NCBI GenBank assembly: GCA_946122785.1
Contig: CAMGYJ010000007.1
Span: 2,620,909-2,684,908, forward strand
Source: Linum tenue
Lineage: Eukaryota; Streptophyta; Magnoliopsida; Malpighiales; Linaceae
Length of the DNA stretch: 64,000 nucleotides
Reading direction: 5' to 3'
Part shown: positions 47,256-64,000 of the stretch, one piece after another
How positions within the stretch are numbered: position 1 is the first letter of the stretch
Layout of the letters: every line of letters starts with the position of its first letter
Made by a program: the position numbers and the translations under genes
The notes under the pieces: model-generated
What the model was told of the DNA's origin: nothing
The model's input: only the letters and a program-made list of their open reading frames with translations
Database searches by the model: none

Positions 47256-48991
47256 TTGGCTATGGTGGCCACCATCAGAAACTCATATAAAGTAACCTTC
47301 TTTATCTGATTCAAACAAGTAAAGAATGCAGATATGGACAGAGATGGCCAAACAGATAAACAGACCCTAATATTTTACAAAGACTTTGACCATTCTTTGT
47401 ATAATGGTGTGGCATTATGACCAATTTTAGGGGTCTGCTACTGTAGAAGATAGAGGGAGAAGTGAAGATTATGATTGTTGTTGTGTTCTTTTGGCCTAAT
47501 TGTAAGTGTATATACAAATACAATATGGATATGATCCTGATTGCAGAGATTAACAACAAAGTCATAATTTTTTGGGCCCCAAATGTCACTTTCTCCAAGC
47601 CCATTGGGCCAGCCGGGATCCGGCCCAGACTCCGAACACGCAGCGTGTCTCCGCTCTGCTCAAATTACCCGGCGGTCACCTAATAATGAATCACCGCACT
47701 GTTGCTCAGACTCTGTTTCTCCTTCTTCCAAAGCTCTCATCCGTTAGAGCTCGCTTCTTTCAGACTTTCAGTTACAGAGGTTTAACTGAACCGCCATTAT
47801 TGCCTGCTTGAACTGGCTGCAACAACCCCATCTCTGGGCTCTGGCTATTCGTTATTACAAACTACTCCATAGCCAGAAAAGTAGATAAAATTTCCCTTCA
47901 CTTTCTCGGGAAAAATTCATTGTTTCCCCTTTTCGCAGCTGGAGCTAATCAGGGAGAACAGTTTCCCCCACTTCCCAGTTCCCACTAACCAGCTAATCAT
48001 CACTCTTTGTATGTCTCACCGACTATTTCTTTTCCCCACGTTCCTTCTCTTTCTCTCGCCATCTCTCTGTTTCCTTCATTATTTTCCAATTCGGGTTCTG
48101 CAATGCAATGAGCAGAAGTGTTGGTGGGTGAAATGTGAATGTGGCATGAGCAATCATGCAACTTCCACTTTGGGTTTGAGCATTTTGTTTTTTTCCCCCT
48201 TTCCTTTTTAACGGACTCTTCACTTCCAGGTAGCTTTTCTGAGTATTTTAATGGCGTGTGACAAATTTGCCTTTCTCTCTCTCTCTCTGTTCTTTTATTC
48301 TCCTTTCAAAATCCAAAACGATTCCTGACAACTTTGAGCGCTGTTTTTTTGTACAGTTTATCAGCTTAATCCCTTGACCCTTGTTAATTAGTTTGCGTCG
48401 GTTCAACTCCAATTTTGAGCTGGATTTTGTGTTTGTTTTTACCTGTTCGCTTTCAGATCTGAAGAAGAGAGTTAGTAAGTAATCAGATAATCTCTTCTTT
48501 TGAGCACTAGTTTAGGCATGAAAGTGGAGAAGTAAAGAAAAGCAGCAGGCCATGGAAGGAAGAAGGAACAAAAAGAGAGAAACCTCGATTCCTGGTGTGG
48601 TTATAGAATAAGGATACACAGAGAGATTTTTTGAATTACAAAATTCTCATCTTTTCTCTTTTGACCCATTTATTATTCAAATCCTGCAACCAGAAAAGCT
48701 TCATCCTTTGCTGTTTTCGAAACACCAGCCCAGCCCCAGAGTGATAGAGAGTGTTTTTAGCCTCTGCTTTTGTCGACATTTATCTTGGAATCTCCCTTTC
48801 CTTTGCTTCTTTACTTCTCATTCTGTGTTCAAATTTGGGATCTTTCCCTTTTTCTCCTCCCTTTTTGTACTGTATTTGTAGTTGTTTCCACCTCGGCCTA
48901 AAATCCATTCTTGTTGCAGGGGAACTGCGGGAAAGAAGAAGCTGCAGAAAACAGCTCGTTTTTTCGGCTTCTCCAAAAAAATTCCTCTCCA
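47256..48991. other. Intergenic and long leader of the receptor kinase gene
   Basis: Pyrimidine-rich sequence with CT repeats near 48272-48288, probably including a spliced or long 5' UTR of the downstream gene. No separate gene was recognised. Confidence 0.5.
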
Positions 48992-51388
48992 ATGGAAGTA
49001 GCTAATAAGGCTATCGTTCTGTTCTACGTGGTGGGCTTCATTCTATTGGGAGCAAACGCAGACCCAGTTGAAGATAAGCAAGCTTTACTAGACTTCGTCG
49101 CCAAATTCCACCACTCAAGGTCATTGAACTGGAACAAGAGCTCTTCTCTCTGCACTGACTGGACAGGAATCGCCTGCAACGAAGATGGCTCTCGAGTGAT
49201 CTCCGTGAGACTTCCCGGCGTCGGTTTCCAAGGCCCCATTCCTCCGAACACTCTCAGCCGTCTCTCGGCGTTGCAGGTTTTGAGCCTTAGATCCAATGGG
49301 ATCACTGGGGAGTTCCCTTCTGATCTCTACACTCTAAAGAACTTGTCTTTTCTCTACTTGCAATACAACAGCTTATCTGGGTCGTTGCCAGCTGATTTCA
49401 CTTTGTGGAGCAACCTCACCATTGTGAATTTCTCCAACAATAGGTTTAATGGCAGTATCCCTAGCTCGCTGTCGCGATTGACTCGACTCGCTACTTTGAA
49501 TCTCGAGAACAATTCGCTCTCCGGTGAAATCCCTGACCTTGGTTCACCAGCTCTGCAGCAGGTTAACTTGTCCTACAATTATCTGTCTGGTGCAATCCCT
49601 AACTCGCTCAGAAGGTTCCCAATCTCAGTGTTTGCTGGTAACAGCAACGTTTCGACTGGAGGAGGTGGTTTCACTCCACATTCCTCTCCATTTTCTACAA
49701 CACCACCAGATTTGGTTCTTCCTGCTTCTAAACCGGGGAAGCGACTCAGCGAAGCAGCATTGCTAGGGATTGTAGTTGCTGTTGGTGTGTTAGTATTGGT
49801 GGCTTTTGCTCTAATGCTCATTTTCTGTTGCTCGAGGAAGAATGGAAGTGGTAAATATGAGTATTCGATTTCTACGAAGTTGCAGAAGGGTGGAATGTCC
49901 CCTGAGAAGATGGTGTCGAGGAGCCAGGATGCGAGCAATAAGTTGGCATTCTTCGATGGATGTAACTATGCATTCGATTTGGAAGACCTGTTGAGAGCTT
50001 CAGCTGAGGTTCTAGGGAAGGGCACGTTTGGGATGGCTTATAAGGCAATATTGGAGGATGCTACAACAGTGGTGGTGAAGAGGTTGAAGGAAGTGAGTGC
50101 TGGGAAAAGAGATTTCGAGCAGCAGATGGATATCGTCGGTGGGATTAGGCACGAGAATGTGGTAGAGCTCAAGGCTTATTACTTCTCCAAGGATGAGAAG
50201 CTCATGGTGTGTGATTATTACTGCCGCGGAAGTGTCTCAGCTATGCTTCATGGTAAAGCTTTGCTCTACTCCCTGTGGTTTACCTCAGCAGTCTTTATTT
50301 CATTGTTTTACCTGCCTTGATTAGTTTACTATTTGATGCTTTGGCTTGCTAAATTATGCTTTTTCTTGGGAGCTTTTGTTTGGCTGGTAGATTTCGTTAT
50401 TGATTGATCATGAAATAAAATGCATTTAGGGCTGAAATCTAGCTGATAAATTTTTGTAAATTAAGGTATGTGGATCATGAAATCGTGATTATAAGTGTAA
50501 GTGGATTGATGGATCTTTAGCCATGATTTATAAATCCATCAAGCCGATGATTTTTTTTGTACATTAATCACCTCCAAATTCATCACTCCACTGTTTGTGA
50601 ATCAAACCTTGTATTGAATCAGACTATGTTGGTGAATCAAAAGTGACTAGTAGTATTCAAATGTTCCATTTTTGTAGTAGATAACCATGATCCAACAGCT
50701 GACATCTGCTGTTTACCTTGCAGCCAAAAGAGGACACGAGAGGGTGCCACTAGACTGGGAAACAAGAATGCAGATCGCCATAGGTGCAGCACGAGGAATC
50801 TCGCGTGTTCACCAAGCAAACGGAGGGAGATTCGTCCATGGCAACATCAAGTCCTCCAACATATTCCTGAACCCCACCACGGGCTACGGATGCATCTCCG
50901 ACGTTGGCTTATCAGCGGTGATGAGCTCACTGTCTGCACCGATCTCACGAGCAGCTGGCTACCGTGCACCGGAGGTGACAGACACGAGGAAAGCAACTCA
51001 ACCTTCTGATGTCTACAGCTTCGGGGTGGTCCTGCTCGAGCTTCTGACGGGGAAGTCCCCGATTCACACCACGGGTGGGGACGAGATCATGCATTTGGTG
51101 AGGTGGGTTCACTCGGTGGTGCGAGAGGAGTGGACCGCCGAGGTGTTCGATGTGGAGCTGCTGAGGTATCCGAACATCGAGGAAGAGATGGTCGAGATGC
51201 TGCAGATCGCGATGTCCTGCGTGGTGAGGGTTCCTGATCAGAGGCCGAAGATGGGCGAGGTTGTGAAGCTGGTGGAGGGCGTTCGAGGCAGGGATACCGA
51301 GAACCGGGGATCGACGGGTACTTCAACTCCACAGATGGCTTCTACACCAGTACCGGCTGTTGCTGCAACTTCACCACCGGGATCATGA
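48992..51388 (+). CDS. LRR receptor-like protein, probably inactive kinase (LRR-III type)
   Basis: Plasma-membrane signalling protein related to the probably inactive receptor kinases such as At4g23740. Two exons (48992-50252, 50724-51388) encode 641 residues. Signal peptide about 1-24; N-terminal LRR cap [12 protein letters not shown] with CTDWTGIAC; about five leucine-rich repeats ([20 protein letters not shown] and on); Ser/Pro-rich juxtamembrane; transmembrane helix about 256-280 ([20 protein letters not shown]); kinase-like domain about 335-610. The G-loop LGKGTFG and lysine of VVVKRLK are present, but the catalytic loop reads VHGNIKSSN instead of HRD and the metal site reads SDVG instead of DFG. 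The single intron in the kinase region is typical for this group. ATG 48992 begins the signal peptide. Confidence 0.95.
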
Positions 51389-52053
51389 ACATGATTGATG
51401 TATGAAGTCTGTTGTAGTAGTCCATTGTTCATTGTCTTTTCGGTTTTGTTTTCTTAAGCCCTTGATGATTCTGATTGATTTAGTTGAGTGTTGAATGAAT
51501 GGATGAATCATGAATGAATGCCTTGTTTGACACTTCCATGTGAATTTTGATCAATGTTGCTGTCAAATTTGTCATTTGCTCATTATGTTTTAGAACTGAT
51601 GGTTCTCAAAGTTTGGATCTTTTGTTGAAAAGCACTATTTTGAAATTGAATCCTAATACTCTTTTCACAAGAAGTGAATAGAAATGTCTACTTTTGGAAA
51701 TTTAGGCTCTGTTTTAATCCTTTACCTTAAAACTGTCTTTGTCTTGCTGTGAGAACCTGATCTAACCTGGTTATAGTGCTCGCAATTCATTTACGAAAAT
51801 TTTATTTATTTTGAAATTGTATTGATCTTATGGTGAAAATCGGAACCATCTTAATTATAATGTAAACAATTCATTCGTGAGAACATATTTATAGAACAAA
51901 CAATTCATCAAGTTGTCAACAAAAATATATTCATGTTAATGATGAGAAAGAATCTCATGTGATCATCAAAATATCAATACCTAACCACTAATCAATTACT
52001 ATAATCAAAACAGAAGGAAAAGGAAAAATAAAGCAGCAGGAGAAGAGTGATAA
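51389..52053. other. Intergenic, 3' of the receptor-like gene
   Basis: 3' UTR and AT-rich spacer before the Mutator-like element; nothing recognised. Confidence 0.5.
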
Positions 52054-52226
52054 TATCTAAGAAGGCTAAATTGCAAGTTTGGTCACTTGAATTACTTGTA
52101 AAATTCACATTAGCCACTAGAATTACTTTATTCCATCTGTAGTCACTTAAATTAGGTTAACAGTTCAAGTTTGGTCACTGGCCGTTAGTCTCCGTTAACT
52201 TTTGCTGATGTGGCAGTCAACTCTTA

Positions 52227-52578
52227 GAGCATCTCCATCGGCTCTATTTTCCCAATTTCATTATGACGTGGATGGAGGTTTGTAATGTCAAACTTAATTT
52301 CATTGATGTGGGAAGTGGTGTAACTGATGCAAGCTTTCATATTATGAAAGTCCATTTGCAATGCCAACGTGGAGGAATGGTGGGTCAGATCTGGTTTTTT
52401 ATGTCATTTAAATAAATTGAAATATATTTTCAATGGATTATATTTTTATATGCAATTGCAAATGAATTGCATTGATGTAGGTGCAATGAAATAAAAATGA
52501 GTTGGATTTCATAAAATTAAAAAAATCATAAAAACATCATATGCAATTGAATTTGCAATTGCATTGATGGAGATGCTC
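52227..52578. mobile_element. Tourist-like (PIF/Harbinger) MITE nested in the MULE left TIR
   Basis: 352 bases bounded by perfect 13-base inverted ends (GAGCATCTCCATC at the left, its complement at the right) and by TTA on each side (52224-52226 and 52579-52581), the Harbinger target duplication. Removing the element with one TTA restores the continuity of the MULE terminal repeat, as shown by the intact right-hand copy. Confidence 0.9.
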
Positions 52579-52775
52579 TTATAGTTGACCGTTAAATAAG
52601 TGACGTGGCAATTTTAAAAATAATAATATAATAAAATTTAATTTTTAATAATTTCCACCTCATTATTACAATAAACAAAAAATAAAATAAAAAGTCACAA
52701 ACAACGGCAACGGATCGAACAATTCAAACAACAGCGGCAGCGGAATCACCACCATCACCTCCAGATCGTCAACCA

Positions 52776-53035
52776 TCCGGCGGCAGAGCTCGGAAGCAAT
52801 GAGGCGCCAGAAGAGCCGGACCTCATCCAAACACGTACGCCGAGCCGACGACAGGAAAAAAGTGGCTCCCAGCCGCCACCGACGGGTTCGCAGCGGAGAA
52901 CAAGATCGGCGCTGGTAGCTACGACATCGTCTACAAAGGCTAGCTCGCCGACGGCAGGAAAAAAGTGGCGAAACGAGCAAGAAGGCAAAGAAGTACCAGA
53001 AGAAAGAGAGCAGAAATACCGAAAACCTTCAATTC
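52776..53035 (+). pseudogene. CRINKLY4-related receptor kinase fragment captured by the MULE
   Basis: Forward translation gives MRRQKSRTSSKHVRRAD, then after a frame change ATDGFAAENKIGAGSYDIVY, then KG, a stop, LADGR and a KR-containing remainder. This resembles the juxtamembrane segment and glycine-rich loop of CRINKLY4-related (CCR) kinases, where G-x-G-x-(F/Y)-G precedes VYKGKLADGREVA; the third glycine is Asp here. A later frame reads KKYQKKE, like the next kinase segment. The frame change and in-frame stop show it is not functional as a kinase. Confidence 0.7.
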
Positions 53036-53997
53036 CTTCAGAAACCCATAAATCTAATCACTGAGAATTCTGAATTCCAGGAAATCAGAACCGAAAATCA
53101 CAAGCAGAAATACGCTAGGAAATAGACCTAAACAACCCGACATTGAACAACCACAACTACGCTCTGTTTAAGCCGACCAAGTATGCCTCGGCGGCCTCCT
53201 GGAGAGCCGACACGGCGCTGCTCTGGAACCTCAGTCATCTTTCGAGAGCCAAACACCAATGAATATACTATTCCACGCAGGTAACAGGTTGATTAGTACA
53301 GCTATTGGCTATTGCCCAGATTCATGGCTCTCAAAATCGGGAAGACTTTGGTTGTCTGAGTCGTCAATGCAATGCCATTTCTTCCATCCCATATTAGGAA
53401 GCAGAGTTGCTTCCTTCAGAAACACAGCAAACGAAAAATGAACAGAAAGACTCTAAATTCCATGGTTGTTTGTAACATTTTTTTGTTTTAATTATTTTTT
53501 AATTTATAGTCATAATGAGGTAGAAATTATTAAAAAATTAAATTTTATTATATTATTATTTTTTAAATTGCCATGTCACTCATTTAACGGTCAACTATAA
53601 GAGTTGACTGCCACATCAGCAAAAGTTAACGGAGACTAACGGCCAGTGACCAAACTTGAACTGTTAACCTAATTTAAGTGACTATGGATGGAATAAAGTA
53701 ATTCTAGTGGCTAATGTGAATTTTACAAGTAATTCAAGTGACCAAACTTGCAATTTAGCCTATCTAAGAAGAAGAAAAAAGGGAACCAATCAGGAGCTAG
53801 GGAACACAGTAGAAGAGACCTGGTCCTGACCGTATAAAATAAAATCCCATCTCTCTCTCTTCTCTTTCACAATTTCGCTGACCAACAACAACAAATAATC
53901 AGAAACGATTTTCTTCTTGGTTTCTCCTTCCCCCGTTTCGCGCTGCCAGAACACACGAAACCGTAACCGGCCGAGGATCGCTCTCAGCTCAGGTGCG

Positions 53998-54018
53998 CCT
54001 CTCTCTCTCTCTCTCTCT
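53998..54018 (+). repeat. CT dinucleotide repeat in UBC leader
   Basis: About ten CT units in the 5' leader of the first E2 gene, a common feature of plant housekeeping leaders. Confidence 0.85.
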
Positions 54019-54157
54019 TTCCTTCCTTCGTCTGCTATGCTTAGGTTCTCTTCGATTGCTGTTGTTTGTAATCAATTTTGCGCTGATTTTTTGAATTTGG
54101 TAGAAGGGAAGCTCAGAACGGTCTAGGGTTTCGTTTTTTTCATTTGGTTCGGGGGCG

Positions 54158-59170
<5,013 letters not shown>

Positions 59171-59758
59171 CGAACTACAGCTGCTGTTTTTTATTTGCTA
59201 TGTGCTATATATGAACTTATATAAAAAGGGGGAGAGTGGAAAAAGGGCTGTGCATTTTACTAAACTTCTTTTGCGTCGTTTGCTCTTTGAAGGAATATGT
59301 TTACTCTTTTGTCAAGTCTATGAATGGAAGGCTTGAGTTCATGTGTCTCCTCGTTGTTAACTGGACCAAATTCATGGCGTGGATTCCTTATCCTAACCCT
59401 AGTGAACTTCGGATTTCTCCTCTTCCTCCTTTACGTCGTTTAATTCTAAATGGTGCAGAATTTGGAGCATACGATACTCCTGGAGTCCTGGTGATCGTAT
59501 TAAACAAAGTTCGCTGTATCGATAGAACTCCCTCGCCACCGAGTATACTATACTACTGTTGCTTCCAGATCCCATCAGGTGAGTGAAGTAAGACTTCCTT
59601 CCTTCTGGTTGTCTGTTCTCCACTTTCTTGAATGGAATTACAACTCAGAAGTCAAATTTCAGTAGTCCTTTTTCCCCCCTTCCTTTTTGAACTAATGTTG
59701 TGAAGGTGTAATGGGTGTTCTTCAGCCTTCAGGGCACCATGCAAGTTGCTCTGACACC

Positions 59759-59761
<3 letters not shown>

Positions 59762-59794
<33 letters not shown>
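59762..59794 (+). repeat. GA dinucleotide repeat
   Basis: About sixteen AG/GA units in uninterrupted array. Confidence 0.95.
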
Positions 59795-59797
<3 letters not shown>

Positions 59798-61643
59798 AAT
59801 GAGCAAAAGGTGAGGCTCTGGTGGTATGGCAACTTGCAAATTGCAAGTGGTGAAGAGAAGAAAGAGAAGATTTGCACAAATTTTGTTTGGGTTCCGTTTG
59901 GCTGGCAGGCAGGCCAACCAGGCTTAAAAGCCTGTAAGAGGAATAGTTTCAGGCTCGTGGAAAAAGCCGAATAACAAACGGTCCCCTGGAACATTTTTTT
60001 TTTCTTCTTCTCACAAGGTTCCTTCTTTTCCCTCTTCAGCTTTGACAAATCTCTGTTGATTGTGTGGGCTGCCAACAAAATCTCTACACCACTGAGGGCC
60101 TTTTGTCGCCCCTGCCAATTGATACCCTCTATCCGCCCCTCTTCGCTTAACAAATTCATCGCGATGATTGCTCACCTCGTTGTTTAACCACGAGATTAGG
60201 CTTTTTGTTCTTTGTTAACGAGAACATAACATGCAACGGGTTATTGTCTGTTTTCTGTAAACGTAACGTGTGGTAAAACAATCCGAGGCGAATATCTTGA
60301 TACCACCTTAAACACAAAGGAAAGAATGCTCATCCTCTATAGCAGATAACAACACAGCAGGGGCTTAAAATCAAAATGGTTGGCCTGAATGGAGCTGAAA
60401 TCTTTTTGGTATCAAAGTAGGGCACAGAGAGACTGCAAATTGGGTCTCTCTCTCTCCCTCTCTCTCTTTTGAAGTAGCTTCTCAGCCAATACAGAAGAAT
60501 AGAGGACAAGAATTGGGATTTCCCACTCCAGGCAGAGCCTCTCAGACCATTCAACTCCTCTGCAACTTGGCTCTCTGTCCTTTTTTTTTTTTTTACTCAA
60601 AACAAACACATGGGCATTGATTATTTTGACAGTCCAATTTGAACTGTTAAAAAAAAAACCACACAACACAAACCACATCATCATATCATATGCAGACAAA
60701 GCTTATGATTTCTAATGAGATCCTTGATGGTAACATTACATAATACCACTTTGCAGAAATTTGAAGAAATCAAAGGCACCCTTCATTTATAGCCAAAAAC
60801 CCACCAAGAGAAAAACAGAGTTCATCATCATTTGACTTGTTAGGGCCATGATTGTGAGGTCCTCTGGTCTTTTCTCGAGCACCCAGAGTTTTTCACTGTG
60901 GTTTTTTTCCAGTGGCTGGTGGCAGCCTTTGATTCAATGGAGGATACTGTAGATTGTAGGGTTAAAGGGTACTGCTGGTGTTGAGATGCAGCTGCCTGCC
61001 ACCAAAAATTTACACTAACTTGGGGTAGTTGTAATAAGAAATTTGTGTTAGGTAAAGTTGGCTTATTGCCACTTACTGTGACCTCTATTTAACACGAAAA
61101 AAGGATATAATGACTACTCACCCAACTAAACTAGTACTACTACTAGCTTATATATTTCCCCACCTTTCAAATCATCATGTCAAATTGAAATTTCATTCGT
61201 ATGATTATGATATGTAATCTTGATTTGAAAGGCGAGTTCGACCCTGTTACAACCAGCGATTGAACCACCGTAGAAAAAATCAGCAGTACGATATTTTTGG
61301 CTGCAACCGTGGTTTAATCATTTCATACCGCTAAATACCGTATGCCGGTATGATGTTTTTCTTATCAAACCGCCGGTACAGTGAGGTTTTTCAACCCTTG
61401 GTTTCAACTCGATTGAAGATTTTAAATGTTATTATTCTCTTCTGTTAGTTGCACGAAATATATGCATTATTTACGATAAGCTCGATACTGGGTATCTTGC
61501 CCGGTACAAATACCGAACTATTTGAATTGTCCGTTGTAACGAGTCGAGATCTAATTATCCGACTTCGTATGTCCTATGATACTAACCTAACCTGAACGAC
61601 GAATCTATACGAACTTCGAGCTATCCACCCGCCACCCCGAAAC

Positions 61644-62085
61644 TAGGGCTGGCTATTTGGACCGGGACCGGATGAAAAACCGGAAACCGGACCGTATAAC
61701 CCAGACCGAGACCGGACCGGGACCGGATAGTAAACAATCCAATCCAATCTTTGGGCTTAAATTTGAGGTAAAAAACCGGATAAAGACCGGATAAGAGAGC
61801 TCAACATCCAAAACTTAAGGGTAATTTGCATAAACGGTCACAAACCTTTGCACTTAGTACAAAACTTAACCAACTCCTCACCCTTTTAGGCCTTAGGCCA
61901 CTCAAATTCCCACAATCTCAATATAAAATCAAGACCGAATTGGGACCGGACCGGGTCAAGACCGGACCGGATCAAGACCGGACTGTATCCAATCCAATCT
62001 TTGGTCCTTATATTTTCAAAAAAACCGGACTGGACCGGATCAATTTGGGCCAATTTAACCGGACCGGACCGTATAGCCACCCCTA
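61644..62085. mobile_element. Non-autonomous hAT-type MITE with perfect 8-base duplication
   Basis: 442-base element with ends TAGGGCTGGCTATTTGG and, reversed, TAGGGGTGGCTATACGG, both continuing into CCGG-rich blocks. The flanking eight bases CCCGAAAC are identical at 61636-61643 and 62086-62093, the hAT target-site length. The interior is made of ACCGGACCGG-type subterminal repeats around an AT-rich core, and no transposase is encoded. Confidence 0.92.
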
Positions 62086-63427
62086 CCCGAAACCATCCCC
62101 TAGCTAGTTGTTTAAATGCCAACTATCATATTTTGGAGACAAATGATAAGGCTGCGGCTGAAAATAACTGGTCGACAACACACATCCACAAGCTGAGAAA
62201 CAGACCGATCTAGACAGCCATGCAAATATTGAACTCGTGAGGCACATTTCGTTTTCACCTGAAAACAAAAGGTCTTTGGACAAGGTGGCCGGGCTACTTC
62301 TTCTAGCCAGTAGCCATGTTCTGTGTTTTTCTTTAGGTGAAAAGATGGACGATCGAATAGCTGTGTTTCTGTGAGATTAATTAAAGGCTATTATTGGGTT
62401 TTTTTTTGTATACATGCAATCCATTGTTTCATCTGCATGGAAACCCTAATTGGTCGAAAGCAAAACCATTCAAATTTTTGTATAGTAGCCGTCGTCGTCG
62501 AGTGGAGGTTTCCGTACTTTGAGGCATATGGAAAACGATGTCTAAAATGGAAACCCTAGCTTAATAGGCTTGTCCCTAGCCAGCCCTCACGAGGATAAAT
62601 ATCATTTGTTAAAATTGTGCGATGGTTATTCGGTGTTCGAAACTGTCCGGTTGCAAGAGATAGGTATGTATGTCTCACGAATTCGAGTTATTCATGACGA
62701 TCATTTGTAATATTTGTAATGTAAGTAATGTTAGATATTATAGGGAAGAAATTGACCGATACATGACATGGTTTACCTAATCTTACTAGAGATCAAATTA
62801 ACTGTATATAGCGGTCTGAAGTCTAATGACAACACGGTAACATCATATGGAGCTATGTATCGAGATAGAAAGTTACACAAGTACTATACCTTGGTAGTAT
62901 TGTTGTAGCTTGTTATATCCACTTGTAGTATGGATCGTTGTCAATAGGCAATAGTCAATGCCAATTCGATTAGGGTTTGTTTGTGTTTGTATTTAGTATA
63001 GATACGAAATATATAAAACCTTTATGAGGTCGATCACAATGCAAAAGGAGAAAACATTGATTGGCTAATAACCAATTTACACGATGTAATGGTTTGTTTT
63101 ATTATGATATGGGCAGCCCTATTTTTCTACGAGGAGCAAAATGGAACGTAACATGCTGAATAAAAGTCTGCAATACATCATACATGTACCTCATATGGGG
63201 TAGTCCTCTTTTATCGCGTGTGACGAATCTTTCCCGTTGACCACTCGAATGACTACCCTTAACTCATTCTTTCTTGCTATGAATTAATAGCCAATGAAAT
63301 AGAGAGAACAACAAAGATATTATGAATTGAATATCTCACTTCTAGATTCTCTCCCTCTCTCACTCTAGTTATTGTACTATTTGAAGGAAGAGTGAAATAG
63401 GGGGAAAGGTTAGGTTTTGTTGGCCCC

Positions 63428-63453
63428 TACACTACACTACACTACACTACACA
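63428..63453 (+). repeat. CACTA pentanucleotide microsatellite
   Basis: Five tandem CTACA/CACTA units in the context CCCCTACACTACACTACA. Confidence 0.9.
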
Positions 63454-64000
63454 TGCCTCCTCCTACTACCTAGTCTTTGCTTGTCTGCTAATCTTCTTCT
63501 TCTTCTTCATTTGTGGGTTCTGTCTTAAGATGAAGACAAATCAGTTTGACATTTCATAAGTTAAAGCTTAAAGCACTACTTTATCCTAAAAGTGACTACA
63601 TGCATGCACCAGTTTTCCATTTTTAGTATTGTATGAGAACAAACATCTTATCGCACTAAGCTTATTAATTAGGGGCACTTTAATGGATGGTAATCATTGA
63701 GCAATTAGAAGCTATATTTTGTTCATTGGTTGGAATGTTACATGTAATTAACTGATAGATTTGGGATGGAAATCTTCCACCCCATTGTAAGTTGTAATTA
63801 TCCTTTCAGTAGTAGTCAATATAATTGGTATGGGTTTTTTAATTGGTATGGTGTTTTCCCCATAAATTCTATTAGTGAAGAAAAATATAACTAATGTACA
63901 ATTGAATAGGTCGAATGCAATGGTGATCCAATCTTTGATCGTCCAATCTCTTTTACTATTGAACATGATTCTTGTGATTTGGTCCAGTTCTTGTCAGGTC

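Larger units (their letters stand above)
52064..53760. mobile_element. Mutator-like long-TIR element carrying gene fragment (Pack-MULE-like)
   Basis: The 1697-base element begins GGCTAAATTGCAAGTTTGGT and ends with the exact inverse. It is flanked by the 10-base duplication TATCTAAGAA (52054-52063 and 53761-53770), in the 8-11-base range of Mutator elements. Its terminal inverted repeats are about 255 bases and nearly identical: left 52064-52226 plus 52582 to about 52675, split by a nested MITE; right about 53505-53760. There is no transposase. The interior (about 52676-53504) is more GC-rich and contains a receptor-kinase fragment. Capture of host gene pieces is the defining trait of Pack-MULEs. 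Confidence 0.9.
59171..64000. other. Gene-poor region to the window end
   Basis: No gene was recognised on either strand. It holds the second E2 3' UTR, a GA repeat, a hAT-type MITE, a CACTA pentanucleotide repeat and AT-rich spacer. Short open frames here lack start context, splice signals and domains. Confidence 0.6.

Overview
The window is nuclear DNA of a flowering plant, most likely a eudicot. The genes have many GT..AG introns and encode plant-specific families: BURP, dirigent, type I MADS, a KC1-type Shaker channel and a full-length ABCC transporter. Plant-type transposons lie between and inside the genes. I cannot name the species. Every spliced model below was assembled by hand from splice signals, and exon phases close exactly in each one.

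Layout. 1-11367 (+): most of TEBICHI/DNA polymerase theta, 5' end outside the window. 12216-14176 (-): RD22-like BURP protein. 16673-17935 (+): intronless type I MADS factor. 19198-29883 (+): KAT3/KC1 potassium channel subunit, whose second intron holds a young 5.7-kb LTR retrotransposon (19785-25479). 30138-30815 (-): small coiled-coil protein. 32747-33331 (+): dirigent protein. 34057-39626 (-): ABCC10-type transporter. 40632-41269 (-): doubtful two-exon gene. 41300-43595 (-): V-ATPase subunit E. 45499-47255 (+): glucose-6-phosphate 1-epimerase-like protein. 48992-51388 (+): LRR receptor-like pseudokinase. 52064-53760: Pack-MULE-like element carrying a receptor-kinase fragment, with a Tourist-like MITE nested in its left terminal repeat. 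54158-55738 and 56669-59170 (+): tandem pair of group VI ubiquitin-conjugating E2 genes. 59171-64000: intergenic, with a hAT-type MITE.

The genes do not form a pathway or operon; this is ordinary eukaryotic gene order. Several act on membranes or transport: KC1 modulates inward K+ channels, ABCC10 is a probable vacuolar or plasma-membrane pump, and VHA-E is part of the proton pump that energises the vacuole. Proximity implies no shared regulation.

I did not find a convincing new biological system. The most interesting signals are the structure of the transposons (clean target-site duplications, nested insertion, captured gene and plastid-tRNA sequence), the retrotransposon sitting 27 bases from a splice acceptor of KAT3 with a branch-point-like target site, and a stop-free 93-base intron inside a KAT3 coding exon.
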